Positions 17,755-28,802 are shown, counted from the first letter of the stretch. The stretch: DNA of 64,000 nt from an uncultured Eubacterium sp. (GCA_910584795.1 CAJUBZ010000011.1:20509-84508); one strand, 5' to 3'. The notes: generated by a model not told the origin, from the letters alone. Made by a program: numbers and translations.

Positions 17755-17821
17755 AAGAATCCTGTGATTCTTCTGTAAATTAGAATATCCTTTATTTCTT
17801 AATAGAAACAAAGGATATTCT
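17755..17821. other. Two adjacent hairpins
   Basis: AAGAATC/GATTCTT with a 4-base loop (17755-17772) is followed by a two-part hairpin at 17782-17821. The latter has a 12-bp stem AGAATATCCTTT/AAAGGATATTCT with a nested TTTCT/AGAAA stem. Neither ends in a convincing T run, so they are not standard terminators. They lie between the 232-aa gene's stop and the ABC promoter. Confidence 0.6.
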
Positions 17822-17865
17822 TAAGATTTTATGAAATTATTTTTATCGATTTTCTCTTTAATATA

Positions 17866-18564
17866 TTATTTTGCATCCGGCAGATAAATTTTCATAGTAT
17901 CATAGCAATGCAAAAATTCAGTATCCGCATCATCGAAATCATCTGAAAATGTATTCAAACTGCCGTCGGGATAAATTGCCATGTTGGTAAATGTCAGATA
18001 AGCATCATAACACTCAACCAAACTCTTATAAGCTGTCTTATATTCTTCCGGTGGATTTTGAAGTTCCTTCATTATAGAAATCACTGTTTCCTGATTCTCC
18101 TCGATATCGCTTATCTGTGTCTGAAAATCCGAGTCTTCATACAAGTTATCTAATGCGTCATTAAAATCAGAAACAAAACACCCATTCACTTTTGTATATT
18201 TATCAGTTTCGTCATCATCTTTTTCATATATTGCATTACTCCAAACCCGCCGTATGAGATTACAGCAACTTTCAGCATCAGCCGCACCTAACAGCATATT
18301 ATTTATTACAAGTTCTAATTTTTCTGCATATTCACGCCTGCGTTGCTTTTCTTCCTCTGCAACACTCTCCTGCTGTTTACGAATTCTAACCTCTTCCTCA
18401 TTTTTTCTCTTTCGATACTGCGTTGTTCCTACTGTAACAGCAGTTATTACTACCAATAAAATAATTGCAATAATGATAAACTTTTTTGATTTTCTGTTTA
18501 TCTTTTTATTCTCAGTCTTTTCCGTCTGCTGTATATTTTTCAGAGGTTCTTGCTCCATAATCAT
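17866..18564 (-). CDS. Single-pass membrane protein, unknown function
   Basis: This 232-aa protein has a Lys/Asn-rich cytoplasmic N-terminus and one transmembrane helix near residues 28-48. A charged helical stalk (RKRKNEEEVRIRKQQES) and an external domain with several Cys and acidic clusters follow. I recognise no family. It starts 24 bp after the stop of the HTH/ankyrin-like gene and so is probably co-transcribed with it. GGAGGAATAGAAT precedes the first ATG. It could be a membrane partner or sensor for its neighbour, which is a guess. Confidence 0.65.
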   Translation of the reverse strand: MIMEQEPLKNIQQTEKTENKKINRKSKKFIIIAIILLVVITAVTVGTTQYRKRKNEEEVRIRKQQESVAEEEKQRRREYAEKLELVINNMLLGAADAESCCNLIRRVWSNAIYEKDDDETDKYTKVNGCFVSDFNDALDNLYEDSDFQTQISDIEENQETVISIMKELQNPPEEYKTAYKSLVECYDAYLTFTNMAIYPDGSLNTFSDDFDDADTEFLHCYDTMKIYLPDAK

Positions 18565-18588
18565 ATTCTATTCCTCCACAATTAATTG

Positions 18589-20016
18589 CTATAAGTATGT
18601 CACCTTATCCGCTTGCAATTTTATCTGTTCGCAACTTCCCTTTATATTACAAATTTTATGATATAAACCATTCAGTTCCTCAATTAATGAATTGATTCTG
18701 TTATCACTTGAATTCTCAGTTGTGTGGACAACTGTAGTAACCATTGCAAATTTATTTTCACCACATACATCCCAAAAAGATATAATAATATTGTCACATC
18801 CATAAAAATAAATATTTTCCTTTAATTTCTCCCGTTCTTGTTCATGACATGTTTTTTTATATTGGCTGTAGAGTTTTCTCTCTTCTTCATTCCGATAATC
18901 CTCTTCGTTCCGAAATTGCATATAATATTTAACATGCTCCTGCGTTGCATTCGCCACTAATCTTTTTAAGCGTTTGTAAGCATATCGGTTATGCTCTATC
19001 GCACATTTCAACATTTTTTCTGAATATGAACTATTGTTTTTTATCAGACAATCCAACAAATACGTCATATATGGAAATATAAACTTATCGGTTCGTCCAA
19101 ATCGATTCGTTATTTCAAATGTTTTTGAAAAGTAATCTAATATCTGTTCACTTGCCCCTGCAATATGAACCAGTACGTCCTCATCATAGTAACTATCAAC
19201 ATCTTCCCCCATCATTGTCAGTCTATTCATTGGTCTTTCATTCAATATGTATAATGAAAAATTCTCTCTTGCCCGAAGTTGCTCCATCAGTTCTACTTCA
19301 TTATTCTCAATTGCCAAAATAATCATTTTTCTTCTCAAATCATCAGAACCTGCAAGTGTGTACTTCAGTTCACACTGTAGTTCATTGGCTTGTTGAAGTT
19401 GATGTATGCTTCCACTTTGTAAAGTCTTGTCTGCCGGGTAAAAATGCCAACGTATATCATCATCCATTCTGAAAGGTCTAGGTTCAATTGATGTTCCTCC
19501 TTGAAAGAGTGTCCATATATCCGACACGTTCCAATCATTTACATCATCTACAAACCAAATATATCCTTGCTTCATAAAATATTTTAATAATTTAAAATTC
19601 TTAAACTCTAACGCATAGTCAATAATAGTTTTTCCATATTCATCGGTATTCAAAATTATTTTATCCTCCCTATGAACATATGCCTCCCAAACATCCTGTT
19701 CTTCAGTAAAAGCAACATCATAGTTTGTCAAATGATTACTTGTTGTTCCAAAGCATTCTCCCGCACTTAAAATTTCCTCACACGACACATCCAAAAGTCT
19801 GGTGAATATTGGAAGATCACTCAATTGAACTGATTTCTTTCCTTTCACAATTTGTGATATGCGATTGCTCATGTTATCTATCAGTCTGTCATCATTTCCA
19901 TCTCTGCCTTCTGCCTCAATACATTTTTTGCTAAACTGACGATAACTTTTATATTTCCTGATAATTAACTCGCTTAAATATTTACCTATTTCCTCGTTTG
20001 CATTTAAATTAAACAT
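18589..20016 (-). CDS. HTH and ankyrin-like repeat protein, unknown function
   Basis: This soluble 475-aa protein begins with an XRE-like helix-turn-helix (about residues 8-85: SYRQFSKKC, then NRISQIVKGKKS and TRLLDVSCEEIL). An ankyrin-like segment follows (residues 125-160: NTDEYGKTIIDYALEFKNFK), then helical repeats. The end (residues 410-475) is a small alpha/beta region. I do not recognise a named family. HTH-ankyrin proteins may regulate genes or bind partners, but nothing here shows a target. It is the first gene of a two-gene unit with the membrane protein downstream. Confidence 0.65.
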   Translation of the reverse strand: MFNLNANEEIGKYLSELIIRKYKSYRQFSKKCIEAEGRDGNDDRLIDNMSNRISQIVKGKKSVQLSDLPIFTRLLDVSCEEILSAGECFGTTSNHLTNYDVAFTEEQDVWEAYVHREDKIILNTDEYGKTIIDYALEFKNFKLLKYFMKQGYIWFVDDVNDWNVSDIWTLFQGGTSIEPRPFRMDDDIRWHFYPADKTLQSGSIHQLQQANELQCELKYTLAGSDDLRRKMIILAIENNEVELMEQLRARENFSLYILNERPMNRLTMMGEDVDSYYDEDVLVHIAGASEQILDYFSKTFEITNRFGRTDKFIFPYMTYLLDCLIKNNSSYSEKMLKCAIEHNRYAYKRLKRLVANATQEHVKYYMQFRNEEDYRNEEERKLYSQYKKTCHEQEREKLKENIYFYGCDNIIISFWDVCGENKFAMVTTVVHTTENSSDNRINSLIEELNGLYHKICNIKGSCEQIKLQADKVTYL

Positions 20017-20359
20017 TTTGTCCTCTTACCTCCATATTGCTATTTTACTACTATGAATAAGAAATCGGTATACATAATTTACATATATAAAATCCATTAT
20101 ATTTCGAACAACTATTTCCAATATATACCTTTTGCATATACTTTGTTTTAATTATCCAGTTTCCGTGGGCATAGCAAATTTTTACTGCCAAAATGATAAT
20201 TCAGTAGAAATGCAAGAACTTGAAATACTTAATTAAAAAAACTGAGTGCCAAAACACTGATTTTGACACTCAGTTTATATATAGAAATAGCTTTAATATT
20301 CTACTATCCCTACTTAGAATACTTTTCATATTTTTTACTATTGCAACTGTTTTTCCTTG
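20017..20359. other. 343-bp intergenic region
   Basis: This AT-rich gap lies between the HTH/ankyrin-like gene and the lipoprotein gene, both on the minus strand. It contains the lipoprotein terminator (20235-20276) and presumably the promoter of the HTH gene. A TATAAT-like box within ATATAATGG lies near 20095, with no good -35 element. I see no coding frame, RNA fold or repeat in the rest. Confidence 0.5.
20235..20276 (-). terminator. Terminator after the lipoprotein gene
   Basis: AAACTGAGTG pairs with CACTCAGTTT, and the stem extends inward through AAAA/TTTT with small mismatches. Seven Ts follow on the minus strand. Confidence 0.85.
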
Positions 20360-21142
20360 CTATTCAGATTCACCATGATAGTCCAAATCATACCATTTCG
20401 AATCCAACTCAAAAGTCTCCCCATTCCAGACCCATTCATTTCGATATACCTCTATCATTTGCCCATCAGTCAGATCACTCACAGTACCTATCTGCATGCC
20501 TTCCTTTGTCGGTCCATGAATTTCAATTTTGCGTAGCAAAGTTAATTCTCCATCAATCCAGCGATAAAACGTATGGACTCCAGATGAGGCACTGTCACGA
20601 TTCCATCCGGTCACAACCTTTTTTTCTATTTTAAACTGTGGGTCGGAAATGTCTCTCAAGGATTCACAGTATATAAACTTAGTCTGTTTCTCATTCCAGA
20701 GCCAATAATGCCAGTAATTCGGCTGGTTTCCCCTGTCAATAAGATACCCAAAATCTTGAAAACCATCAAAGTTAGCGTCTGCCACATTGTGATGCTCCAG
20801 CGCAACACCCATCATAGTCTTTTTTATAAATGTCTGAATGGGCTGTTCCATCTTTTTCGGATTCCATACAGAAAATATAGTCTTCTGCCTGCCAGAATCA
20901 TCTTCCCTCTTACCTACCACCTCTACTGTTATCAGCAATATTCCCAACTTGCCACCAGTATCCACCAAAAAAGCATCATGGCTATCATCTATGGTTTGTT
21001 CTTTCAATAACTGCTGGGGTGACTTTTCCTGTTGTTTAGATTGTTCCGATAATTCATCATTTATCTGGCAGGAACAAAGCACACTACCCACACACACCAA
21101 AAGAAATACCTGTAACAGTGTCTTAAATTTCGTTATATTCAT
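20360..21142 (-). CDS. Secreted lipoprotein, XAC2610-like
   Basis: This protein of about 260 aa has a signal peptide and lipobox LCSC with the lipidated Cys at residue 25. The external part contains VADANFDGFQDFGYL, an EF-hand-like D-x-N-x-D-G-x-x-D segment seen in XAC2610-type and FG-GAP-like proteins, so calcium binding is possible. A GTG start would add nine residues, but AGGAGG lies correctly before the ATG at 21142. The gene stands alone with its own terminator. Function unknown. Confidence 0.78.
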   Translation of the reverse strand: MNITKFKTLLQVFLLVCVGSVLCSCQINDELSEQSKQQEKSPQQLLKEQTIDDSHDAFLVDTGGKLGILLITVEVVGKREDDSGRQKTIFSVWNPKKMEQPIQTFIKKTMMGVALEHHNVADANFDGFQDFGYLIDRGNQPNYWHYWLWNEKQTKFIYCESLRDISDPQFKIEKKVVTGWNRDSASSGVHTFYRWIDGELTLLRKIEIHGPTKEGMQIGTVSDLTDGQMIEVYRNEWVWNGETFELDSKWYDLDYHGESE

Positions 21143-21373
21143 GCCAGCTTTCCTCCTATACCTTTTCACAATCCTAAAACATTCCCCAATATCTTACATT
21201 TCTTCATCAGTTCACCATCTGCTTTTATGCTGATGCTAATCATGTTTACTACTAATTCCAATGATATATTATCGTCTTCTTCACTGTCAAGATATACATC
21301 AATTACACATAGATTTAGATAAAACCAATAAATCACATGTAAATTTGCTGTATTTTCCAAAAGTTTAGAAAAT

Positions 21374-21569
21374 GATTACACATAAATTCATTCCAAAAAT
21401 GATTTTATACGTGTAATCTTTTTAGGATTTTAATGAAGTATTGATGAATATTACACGCATATCTAGTGAAAAAATCAATTCATATGTGTAATATTCTTTG
21501 AATTTTTCCAAAAGCAGATAAATATTACACGTAAATATATAAAAGATAAAATTTGTACGTGTAATTATT
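21374..21569. repeat. Array of three palindromic repeats, about 75-bp period
   Basis: Three stem-loop units share ATTACAC(G) left arms and (C)GTGTAAT right arms. Unit 1 is 21374-21418, unit 2 is 21446-21496 and unit 3 is 21521-21569. Left arms are 72-75 bp apart. Stems are 8 to 11 bp perfect plus weaker extension, while the loops differ. The segment TTTTCCAAAAG occurs before units 1 and 3, so whole units appear duplicated and then diverged. No coding frame crosses all three. It sits in the gap between the lipoprotein gene and typA. Confidence 0.75.
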
Positions 21570-21690
21570 TTTTGCCGTAGAAGTATTTTGGATATATCAA
21601 AATCATCGTATTTTTTCAGCCCAAAAGTTTTAAAACAATCCCTCTTTACTATTTGCAGAGATAAAAAAGTTGATTAATCATAATAAAAAG

Positions 21691-21727
21691 AAATACACTT
21701 GGAAACATTAAATTTCCAAGTGTATTC
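21691..21727 (-). terminator. Terminator after typA
   Basis: AAATACACTTGGAAA pairs with TTTCCAAGTGTATTC (14 of 15 bp, 7-base loop), followed by a T-rich run on the minus strand, 36 bp past the typA stop. Confidence 0.85.
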
Positions 21728-21762
21728 CTTTTATACTCGAACCACCCCTGCAGTCCGAATTT

Positions 21763-23595
21763 TTATTGATTCTGTTTTCTGATATTTGCCCTCTTTCGAA
21801 GTGTCGGGTCAAGAATCTTCTTTCGGATTCTCAAATTCTCCGGCGTTATTTCAAGAAGTTCGTCAGTATCTATAAATTCCAATGCCTGCTCAAGACTTAA
21901 CACTTTCTTTGGAACTAAACGTAATGCTTCATCTGAGCTGGATGTTCTTGTATTTGATAAATGCTTTGTTTTACAAACATTTACTTCGATATCCTCTGCT
22001 CTTCCTGTCTGTCCTACAATCATTCCTGAATAAACTCTCTCACCCGGTCCGATAAATAGAGTTCCTCGCTCCTGTGCATTAAACAATCCATAGGTTATCG
22101 CTTCTCCTGCTTCAAAAGCAATCAACGAACCCTGTTTTCTGTACTGAATTTCTCCACGGAATGTATCATATTCATCAAATACTGTATTAATAATTCCATT
22201 TCCCTTCGTATCTGTCATGAACTGTCCTCGATATCCAATTAAACCTCGGGATGGAATTCTAAATTCCAAACGTGTATAACCGTCACCAGTTGGAGCCATT
22301 CCCTGCAATTCACCTTTTCGGTTACTTAACTTTTCAATAATGGCACCGGAAAATTCATCCGGAACATCAATATAACAAACCTCCATCGGCTCTAACTTTT
22401 TGCCACGTTCATCTTGTTTATATATAACTTCTGCCTTGCTGACAGCAAATTCATATCCTTCACGCCTCATGTTTTCAATTAAAACAGATAAATGCAATTC
22501 TCCTCGTCCAGACACTTTGAAGGAGTTCATATCCTCTGTCTCCTCTACTCTTAAAGAGACATCTGTATTTAACTCTCTCATCAGTCTGTCACGAATATGA
22601 CGTGATGTTACATACTTTCCTTCCTGACCTGCCAATGGACTGTCATTTACCATAAACTGCATAGAAATTGTAGGCTCTGATATCTTTTGAAATGCAATCG
22701 GTTTCGGATTTTCCAATGAGCAGATAGTATCACCAATACTAATATCCGCAATACCGGAAATTGCTACAATCGCTCCTACCGTAGCCTCTTGCACTTCGAC
22801 TTTATTCAATCCCTCAAACTCATATAATTTACTGATTTTTACACGCTTTGCATTTTCAGGGTCATGGTAGTTTACCAATGTTACATCCTGATTTACCTTA
22901 ATTGTTCCATTATCAACCTTACCAACACCAATACGCCCTACATATTCATTGTAGTCAATTGTACTGATAAGTACCTGTGTATCAGCCTCCGCATCACCTT
23001 CCGGTGCAGGAATGTAGTCAATAATTGTTTCAAATAAATGCTTCATATCCTCTTCTGCATCATTCATATCCATCTTTGCAAATCCCTGCTTTGCTGATGC
23101 AAATACAAATGGACAATCTAACTGTTCTTCATTTGCATCAAGTTCTATAAATAATTCAAGAACTTCATCAATTACTTCTTCCGGTCTTGCCTCTGGTCTG
23201 TCTATTTTATTAATACAAACAATAACCGGAAGGCTGAGTTCCAATGCCTTCTTCAACACAAATCTAGTCTGTGGCATAGCACCTTCAAAGGCATCTACCA
23301 CTAAAACAACACCATTTACCATTTTCAGTACACGCTCTACCTCGCCGCCAAAGTCAGCATGTCCCGGCGTATCAATGATATTAATTTTTGTATCCTTATA
23401 TGTTACAGCTGTATTTTTTGAAAGAATTGTGATTCCTCTTTCTCTTTCCAAATCATTAGAATCCATGACTCTTTCTGCTACTTCCTGATTCTCTCTAAAA
23501 ACACCACTTTGTTTCAATAATTCATCTACCAAAGTCGTTTTACCATGGTCTACATGGGCAATAATTGCTATATTTCTAACATCTTCTCTTATCAT
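21763..23595 (-). CDS. typA: Translational GTPase TypA/BipA
   Basis: This 610-aa protein has the standard TypA length. The G domain shows G1 AHVDHGKTT, G3 DTPGHADFGGEV and G4 NKIDRPEARP. It is followed by domain II, an EF-G-like domain and the TypA-specific C-terminus with FRIPSRGLIGYRGQF and GTLFIGPGERVYSGMIVG. It is a ribosome-associated GTPase involved in ribosome assembly and stress or cold adaptation. It is monocistronic or the downstream member after the YigZ gene (55 bp upstream). Confidence 0.96.
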   Translation of the reverse strand: MIREDVRNIAIIAHVDHGKTTLVDELLKQSGVFRENQEVAERVMDSNDLERERGITILSKNTAVTYKDTKINIIDTPGHADFGGEVERVLKMVNGVVLVVDAFEGAMPQTRFVLKKALELSLPVIVCINKIDRPEARPEEVIDEVLELFIELDANEEQLDCPFVFASAKQGFAKMDMNDAEEDMKHLFETIIDYIPAPEGDAEADTQVLISTIDYNEYVGRIGVGKVDNGTIKVNQDVTLVNYHDPENAKRVKISKLYEFEGLNKVEVQEATVGAIVAISGIADISIGDTICSLENPKPIAFQKISEPTISMQFMVNDSPLAGQEGKYVTSRHIRDRLMRELNTDVSLRVEETEDMNSFKVSGRGELHLSVLIENMRREGYEFAVSKAEVIYKQDERGKKLEPMEVCYIDVPDEFSGAIIEKLSNRKGELQGMAPTGDGYTRLEFRIPSRGLIGYRGQFMTDTKGNGIINTVFDEYDTFRGEIQYRKQGSLIAFEAGEAITYGLFNAQERGTLFIGPGERVYSGMIVGQTGRAEDIEVNVCKTKHLSNTRTSSSDEALRLVPKKVLSLEQALEFIDTDELLEITPENLRIRKKILDPTLRKRANIRKQNQ

Positions 23596-23650
23596 TTTTT
23601 ATCCCTTCCTTACCTGGCTAAAGTGCCCTACCTATTCTACCACAATCTTT

Positions 23651-24283
23651 TTATTTTTCAATGTTTTCCTTATATTGGGTAATCTCTGTTACTCCCCATA
23701 CAGCTTTTCCACTAGTGGCATCTACTACCTGACTTTGGAATTTTTCAAAGTCACTTCTCTTCATATTAATGTGAAGTATTACATCTGCTCCATATTCTTC
23801 CTCTGCCGAAATACTCATCTGTCCCATAATATATTTAATCTTACCAATACTATTATAATCACATATCAGTTCAAACCTGACACCCTCACATACACGCATG
23901 ACAAGTGCATTTTCTAACCCCGCCTTAGCTGACTGTCCATAAGCACGTACCAACCCTCCTGTACCTAACAGTGTACCACCAAAATATCTTGTAACTATTA
24001 TCAAAGTATTGTGAATATTACCATTTGTTAATACTTCCAGTATTGGTTTTCCTGCCGTTCCCTGAGGCTCTCCGTCATCACTAAACCTTTGTATTTCGTT
24101 ATTTCTTCCTATTATAAAAGCAAAACAATTATGTCTTGCATCCCAATATTGTTTTTTTATTCTCTCTATATGTGCTAAAGCTTCTTCTTCACTTTGTATA
24201 GGCAGTACATGTGCTATAAATCTTGACTTTTTTTCTACGATTTCTCCCTGCCCTGGCTTTTCAACAATAAAAAATTCTTGCAT
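23651..24283 (-). CDS. YigZ/IMPACT-family protein
   Basis: This 210-aa protein carries the UPF0029 N-terminal domain with SRFIAHVLPI and WDARHNCFAFIIG, then SDDGEPQGTAGKPIL and TRYFGGTLLGTGGLVRAYG, all conserved in YigZ/IMPACT proteins. The C-terminal DUF1949-like domain follows. Biochemical roles are unclear; eukaryotic IMPACT modulates Gcn2. AGGAAATCG precedes the ATG. It lies upstream of typA on the same strand. Confidence 0.9.
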   Translation of the reverse strand: MQEFFIVEKPGQGEIVEKKSRFIAHVLPIQSEEEALAHIERIKKQYWDARHNCFAFIIGRNNEIQRFSDDGEPQGTAGKPILEVLTNGNIHNTLIIVTRYFGGTLLGTGGLVRAYGQSAKAGLENALVMRVCEGVRFELICDYNSIGKIKYIMGQMSISAEEEYGADVILHINMKRSDFEKFQSQVVDATSGKAVWGVTEITQYKENIEK

Positions 24284-24417
24284 ACGATTTCCTTTATTCT
24301 AATTCATTCATAAAATTCACATATCACTGCTATATAAACAGTATTTACTATATTACCACACATTTTCCTGTATATCCACATTTCGCCTTATTTCCCCTTT
24401 ATTTAATCTATGAGTTT

Positions 24418-24426
24418 TGATATAAT
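24418..24426 (+). promoter_or_regulatory. Extended -10 promoter of the PBP gene
   Basis: TGATATAAT is a full extended -10 element with a perfect TATAAT, 23 bp before the chosen ATG. No good -35 lies at the right distance, which extended -10 promoters can lack. Confidence 0.6.
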
Positions 24427-24448
24427 TGAACGGAATAGGAGGTTTTGT

Positions 24449-27040
24449 ATGAATTTCGGATACAAAGAAACCATTGATAAACAAAAAGATTTAGTATCAA
24501 TACAACGAAAAGTACTCTCTAAATCTTTGGTTGGAGCATTTAAATTTTTCTTATATATATTTGTCCTTTTTATTATTATTGCAGGATTTTTATTTCTTGG
24601 TATTATCCATGGAATTATAAAAAGTGCCCCTTCCATAGATGATGTTTCCATCGTACCATCGTCGTATTCTACTACTGTTTATGACTCTAAAAATAAAGAG
24701 ATTGCCAAATTAATTACAACAGGATCTAACAGAATTAAAGTTTCTCTGGATCAGGTCCCTGAGCATTTACGTTGGGCATTTATTGACACGGAAGATGCCC
24801 GCTTTTATGAACATAACGGAATTGATATCCAAGGTATTGGAAGAGCCGCTTTTATTGCAGTCACTACAATGCATGCATCTGAAGGTGCCAGTACACTGAC
24901 ACAGCAGGTGTTAAAAAACAATGTCTTTACCAGTTGGACCAATGAAACTTTTATGGCTTCTGTAAAAAGAAAAATCCAGGAACAATATCTGGCAGTACAA
25001 CTTGAGAAAGTCACATCAAAAGAAACTATTTTAGAGACATATTTAAATACAATCAACTTAGGTTCTAATACTTTAGGAGTACAGGCAGCATCTCTTAGAT
25101 ATTTTAATAAAGATGTAAGCAGACTGACGATTTCTGAATCTGCTGTAATTGCCTCCATTACTCAGAACCCTTCTGCACTTAACCCGATTACACATCCTAA
25201 GAAAAATGCAAAACGTCGCAAGAAAGTTTTGAAAAATATGCGTGCAGCGGGTCATATTTCTAAAAAAGAATATAAAGAAGCATTAAAAGACGATGTTTAT
25301 TCAAGAATTCAGAAAGTTAATAATAAGTTAGAAAAGAATAATAAAAACATTTATTCCTACTTTGTTGATGAAGTTATTAACCAAGTTATGGAAGATTTAC
25401 AGAAAACAAAAGGATACACCTATACTCAGGCATACAATGCCGTTTATAGTGGAGGACTCAAAATTTATTCAACACAGGATTCAAAAATTCAGCAGATTTG
25501 CGATGAAGAGACCTCAGACGACTCTAATTATCCTTACTCTATTTATTATTCTATAAACTGGGCATGGTCAGTACAAAATCCTGACGGCACAGTAGATAAT
25601 TACGACGAAAGTGACATCAGCGCATATCATAAAACCGTATTAGGAGACAGCAGTTACCAATTAATTTATTCATCAAAAGAAGCTGCTAAAGCTACTGTAG
25701 AAGAATACAAAAAACATTTAAAGAAAAAATATTATAAAAAAGGATTAAGCAAGAAAAAGGGATATACGCAATACGAAACGCTCTACTACAACCCACAGCC
25801 TCAGGTTTCATTTACGGTAATGGATCAAAACACAGGATACGTGAAAGCTGTTGTAGGAGGACGTGGAAAGAAAAATGTTAGTTTATCTCTAAATCGTGCA
25901 ACTGATTCTACACGTCAGCCAGGTTCAACATTTAAAGTGTTATCAGCATATGCACCAGCGATTGACACTATGGGATATACTCTTTCTACTACTATTGTAG
26001 ATGAACCTTATAGTTACTCTAACGGTCGTCCAGTGAAAAACTGGTATAAAGGATATCGTGGAACGGTTACTGTAAAAAAGGCAATTGCTGATTCAATGAA
26101 TATCTGTGCTGTTAAAACATTAACAGAAATCACCCCACAATTGGGATATGACTATTTGTGTAATTTTGGTTTTACAACATTAGTAGACAACCGCGTAGAA
26201 AAAGATGGTTCTGTTACTTCTGATATTCAGCAAGCTTTAGCTCTGGGTGGTATTACAGATGGTGTTACAAACTTAGAAATGACTGCTGCTTATGCTTCTA
26301 TTGCCAATTTAGGAACATACACCAAGCCAGCGTTTTATTCTCAAGTAATTGACAGTAATGGACGTGTTATATTAGACCGAACAAGACCACAGACCCGTAC
26401 TGTTTTAAAGGAATCCACTGCTGCTCTTTTAACAGAAGCACTGGAAAGCGTAGTAACATCAGGTACCGGTACTGCCTGTAAACTATCAGATGGCATGCCT
26501 GCTGCCGGCAAAACAGGTACAACATCCAGTGAGTATGATTTATGGTTTGCCGGATATACACCATATCTTACAGCATCAATCTGGACAGGATATGATGAAA
26601 ACAAATCACTTTCCGGTGATCAGGTTTTTCATGAACGTCTCTGGTCAAAAATCATGTCCAGAATTGATGAGGTAAAAAATTATAAAAAGAAAGATTTTAA
26701 ACGTGGTAAGAATGTTCATTCTGTAGAGATTTGTGATTCTTCAGGAAAAGTTGCCATCAAGGGCGTTTGTCCTAAGACACATACAGAATACTACAAATCA
26801 GGCAGCGAACCTGGAAAATGTAATTGGCATTCCAGTAATTACTCAAATAATTATGATTATACAAAAAACAGCAGAGAAAACACTACAACTAAAACAAACT
26901 CTAATGATGTTACAAAAAAGACCACTACTGAAGCAACAACACAGAAAATACAATCTGGCAATGATGAGCCTACTCAGAAACCAGTTCAAACAAAAAAAGT
27001 GCCGGAAACTAAAAAGAAACAAAAAACACCAGAAAATTAA
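24449..27040 (+). CDS. Class A penicillin-binding protein (bifunctional transglycosylase/transpeptidase)
   Basis: This 863-aa membrane-anchored enzyme polymerises and cross-links peptidoglycan. One N-terminal helix is near residues 29-52. The GT51 domain has catalytic Glu115 in DTEDARFY and the STLTQQVLKNN motif. The transpeptidase domain has Ser493 in STFK, SMN at 549 and KTG at 688. A Thr/Lys/Asn-rich tail of about 70 residues follows, possibly cell-wall associated. An ATG 39 bases upstream is in frame, but AGGAGG before MNFGYKE decides the start. It is the only plus-strand gene in its neighbourhood. Confidence 0.94.
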   Translation: MNFGYKETIDKQKDLVSIQRKVLSKSLVGAFKFFLYIFVLFIIIAGFLFLGIIHGIIKSAPSIDDVSIVPSSYSTTVYDSKNKEIAKLITTGSNRIKVSLDQVPEHLRWAFIDTEDARFYEHNGIDIQGIGRAAFIAVTTMHASEGASTLTQQVLKNNVFTSWTNETFMASVKRKIQEQYLAVQLEKVTSKETILETYLNTINLGSNTLGVQAASLRYFNKDVSRLTISESAVIASITQNPSALNPITHPKKNAKRRKKVLKNMRAAGHISKKEYKEALKDDVYSRIQKVNNKLEKNNKNIYSYFVDEVINQVMEDLQKTKGYTYTQAYNAVYSGGLKIYSTQDSKIQQICDEETSDDSNYPYSIYYSINWAWSVQNPDGTVDNYDESDISAYHKTVLGDSSYQLIYSSKEAAKATVEEYKKHLKKKYYKKGLSKKKGYTQYETLYYNPQPQVSFTVMDQNTGYVKAVVGGRGKKNVSLSLNRATDSTRQPGSTFKVLSAYAPAIDTMGYTLSTTIVDEPYSYSNGRPVKNWYKGYRGTVTVKKAIADSMNICAVKTLTEITPQLGYDYLCNFGFTTLVDNRVEKDGSVTSDIQQALALGGITDGVTNLEMTAAYASIANLGTYTKPAFYSQVIDSNGRVILDRTRPQTRTVLKESTAALLTEALESVVTSGTGTACKLSDGMPAAGKTGTTSSEYDLWFAGYTPYLTASIWTGYDENKSLSGDQVFHERLWSKIMSRIDEVKNYKKKDFKRGKNVHSVEICDSSGKVAIKGVCPKTHTEYYKSGSEPGKCNWHSSNYSNNYDYTKNSRENTTTKTNSNDVTKKTTTEATTQKIQSGNDEPTQKPVQTKKVPETKKKQKTPEN

Positions 27041-27091
27041 TAATACATTTATCCTAAAAAGGACTTCGTTAAGTAAATATCTAAAAAGTAA

Positions 27092-27121
27092 AAACCGTGT
27101 CAGCCAATGCTGACACGGTTT
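27092..27121 (+). terminator. Hairpin terminator after the PBP gene
   Basis: A perfect 13-bp stem AAACCGTGTCAGC/GCTGACACGGTTT with a 4-base loop lies 51 bp past the stop. The T run on the plus strand is short. The rest of the gap up to gdhA (27122-27316) is very AT-rich and shows no recognisable feature. Confidence 0.7.
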
Positions 27122-27316
27122 CTGTTGTCCTTCCCATAGAGCACATTTAATATTTACATATATAGAGTATTATTATTTGAGTTTCCCAATGTATTTTTCA
27201 AAATTATTTTCCATGTTATCTACCAATTTACATATATTAGCTCTTATTTTTTTATATACATATGTAATTTATTTTTATCTTTTGTGAATTTGGTAGTCTA
27301 ATAACAAAGAAGGTAT

Positions 27317-27344
27317 TAAAAAAGGGGCTTATTTGCAGCCCCTT
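27317..27344 (-). terminator. Terminator after gdhA
   Basis: AAGGGGCT/AGCCCCTT with a 7-base loop is followed by six Ts on the minus strand, 23 bp past the gdhA stop. Confidence 0.9.
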
Positions 27345-27367
27345 CTCGCATTTATTTAAATTTTTAA

Positions 27368-28729
<1,362 letters not shown>

Positions 28730-28802
28730 TTAATCCATGTGTAAACTGGCAGATATAACGCTCACTTTAACACACTAAAGAGAATTATATATTAATTTCT
28801 TA

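Noticed and set aside
21166..21360. 64-aa minus-strand open frame upstream of the lipoprotein gene
   Set aside because: It begins at a TTG without a ribosome binding site, has no recognisable features, and overlaps the upstream region of the lipoprotein gene.
21374..21569. CRISPR array
   Set aside because: Only three units, the conserved arms are short and palindromic rather than identical direct repeats, spacing sequences are related, and no cas genes are near.
27122..27316. Small coding frame in the AT-rich gap before gdhA
   Set aside because: Candidate frames are interrupted after a few codons and lack ribosome binding sites.
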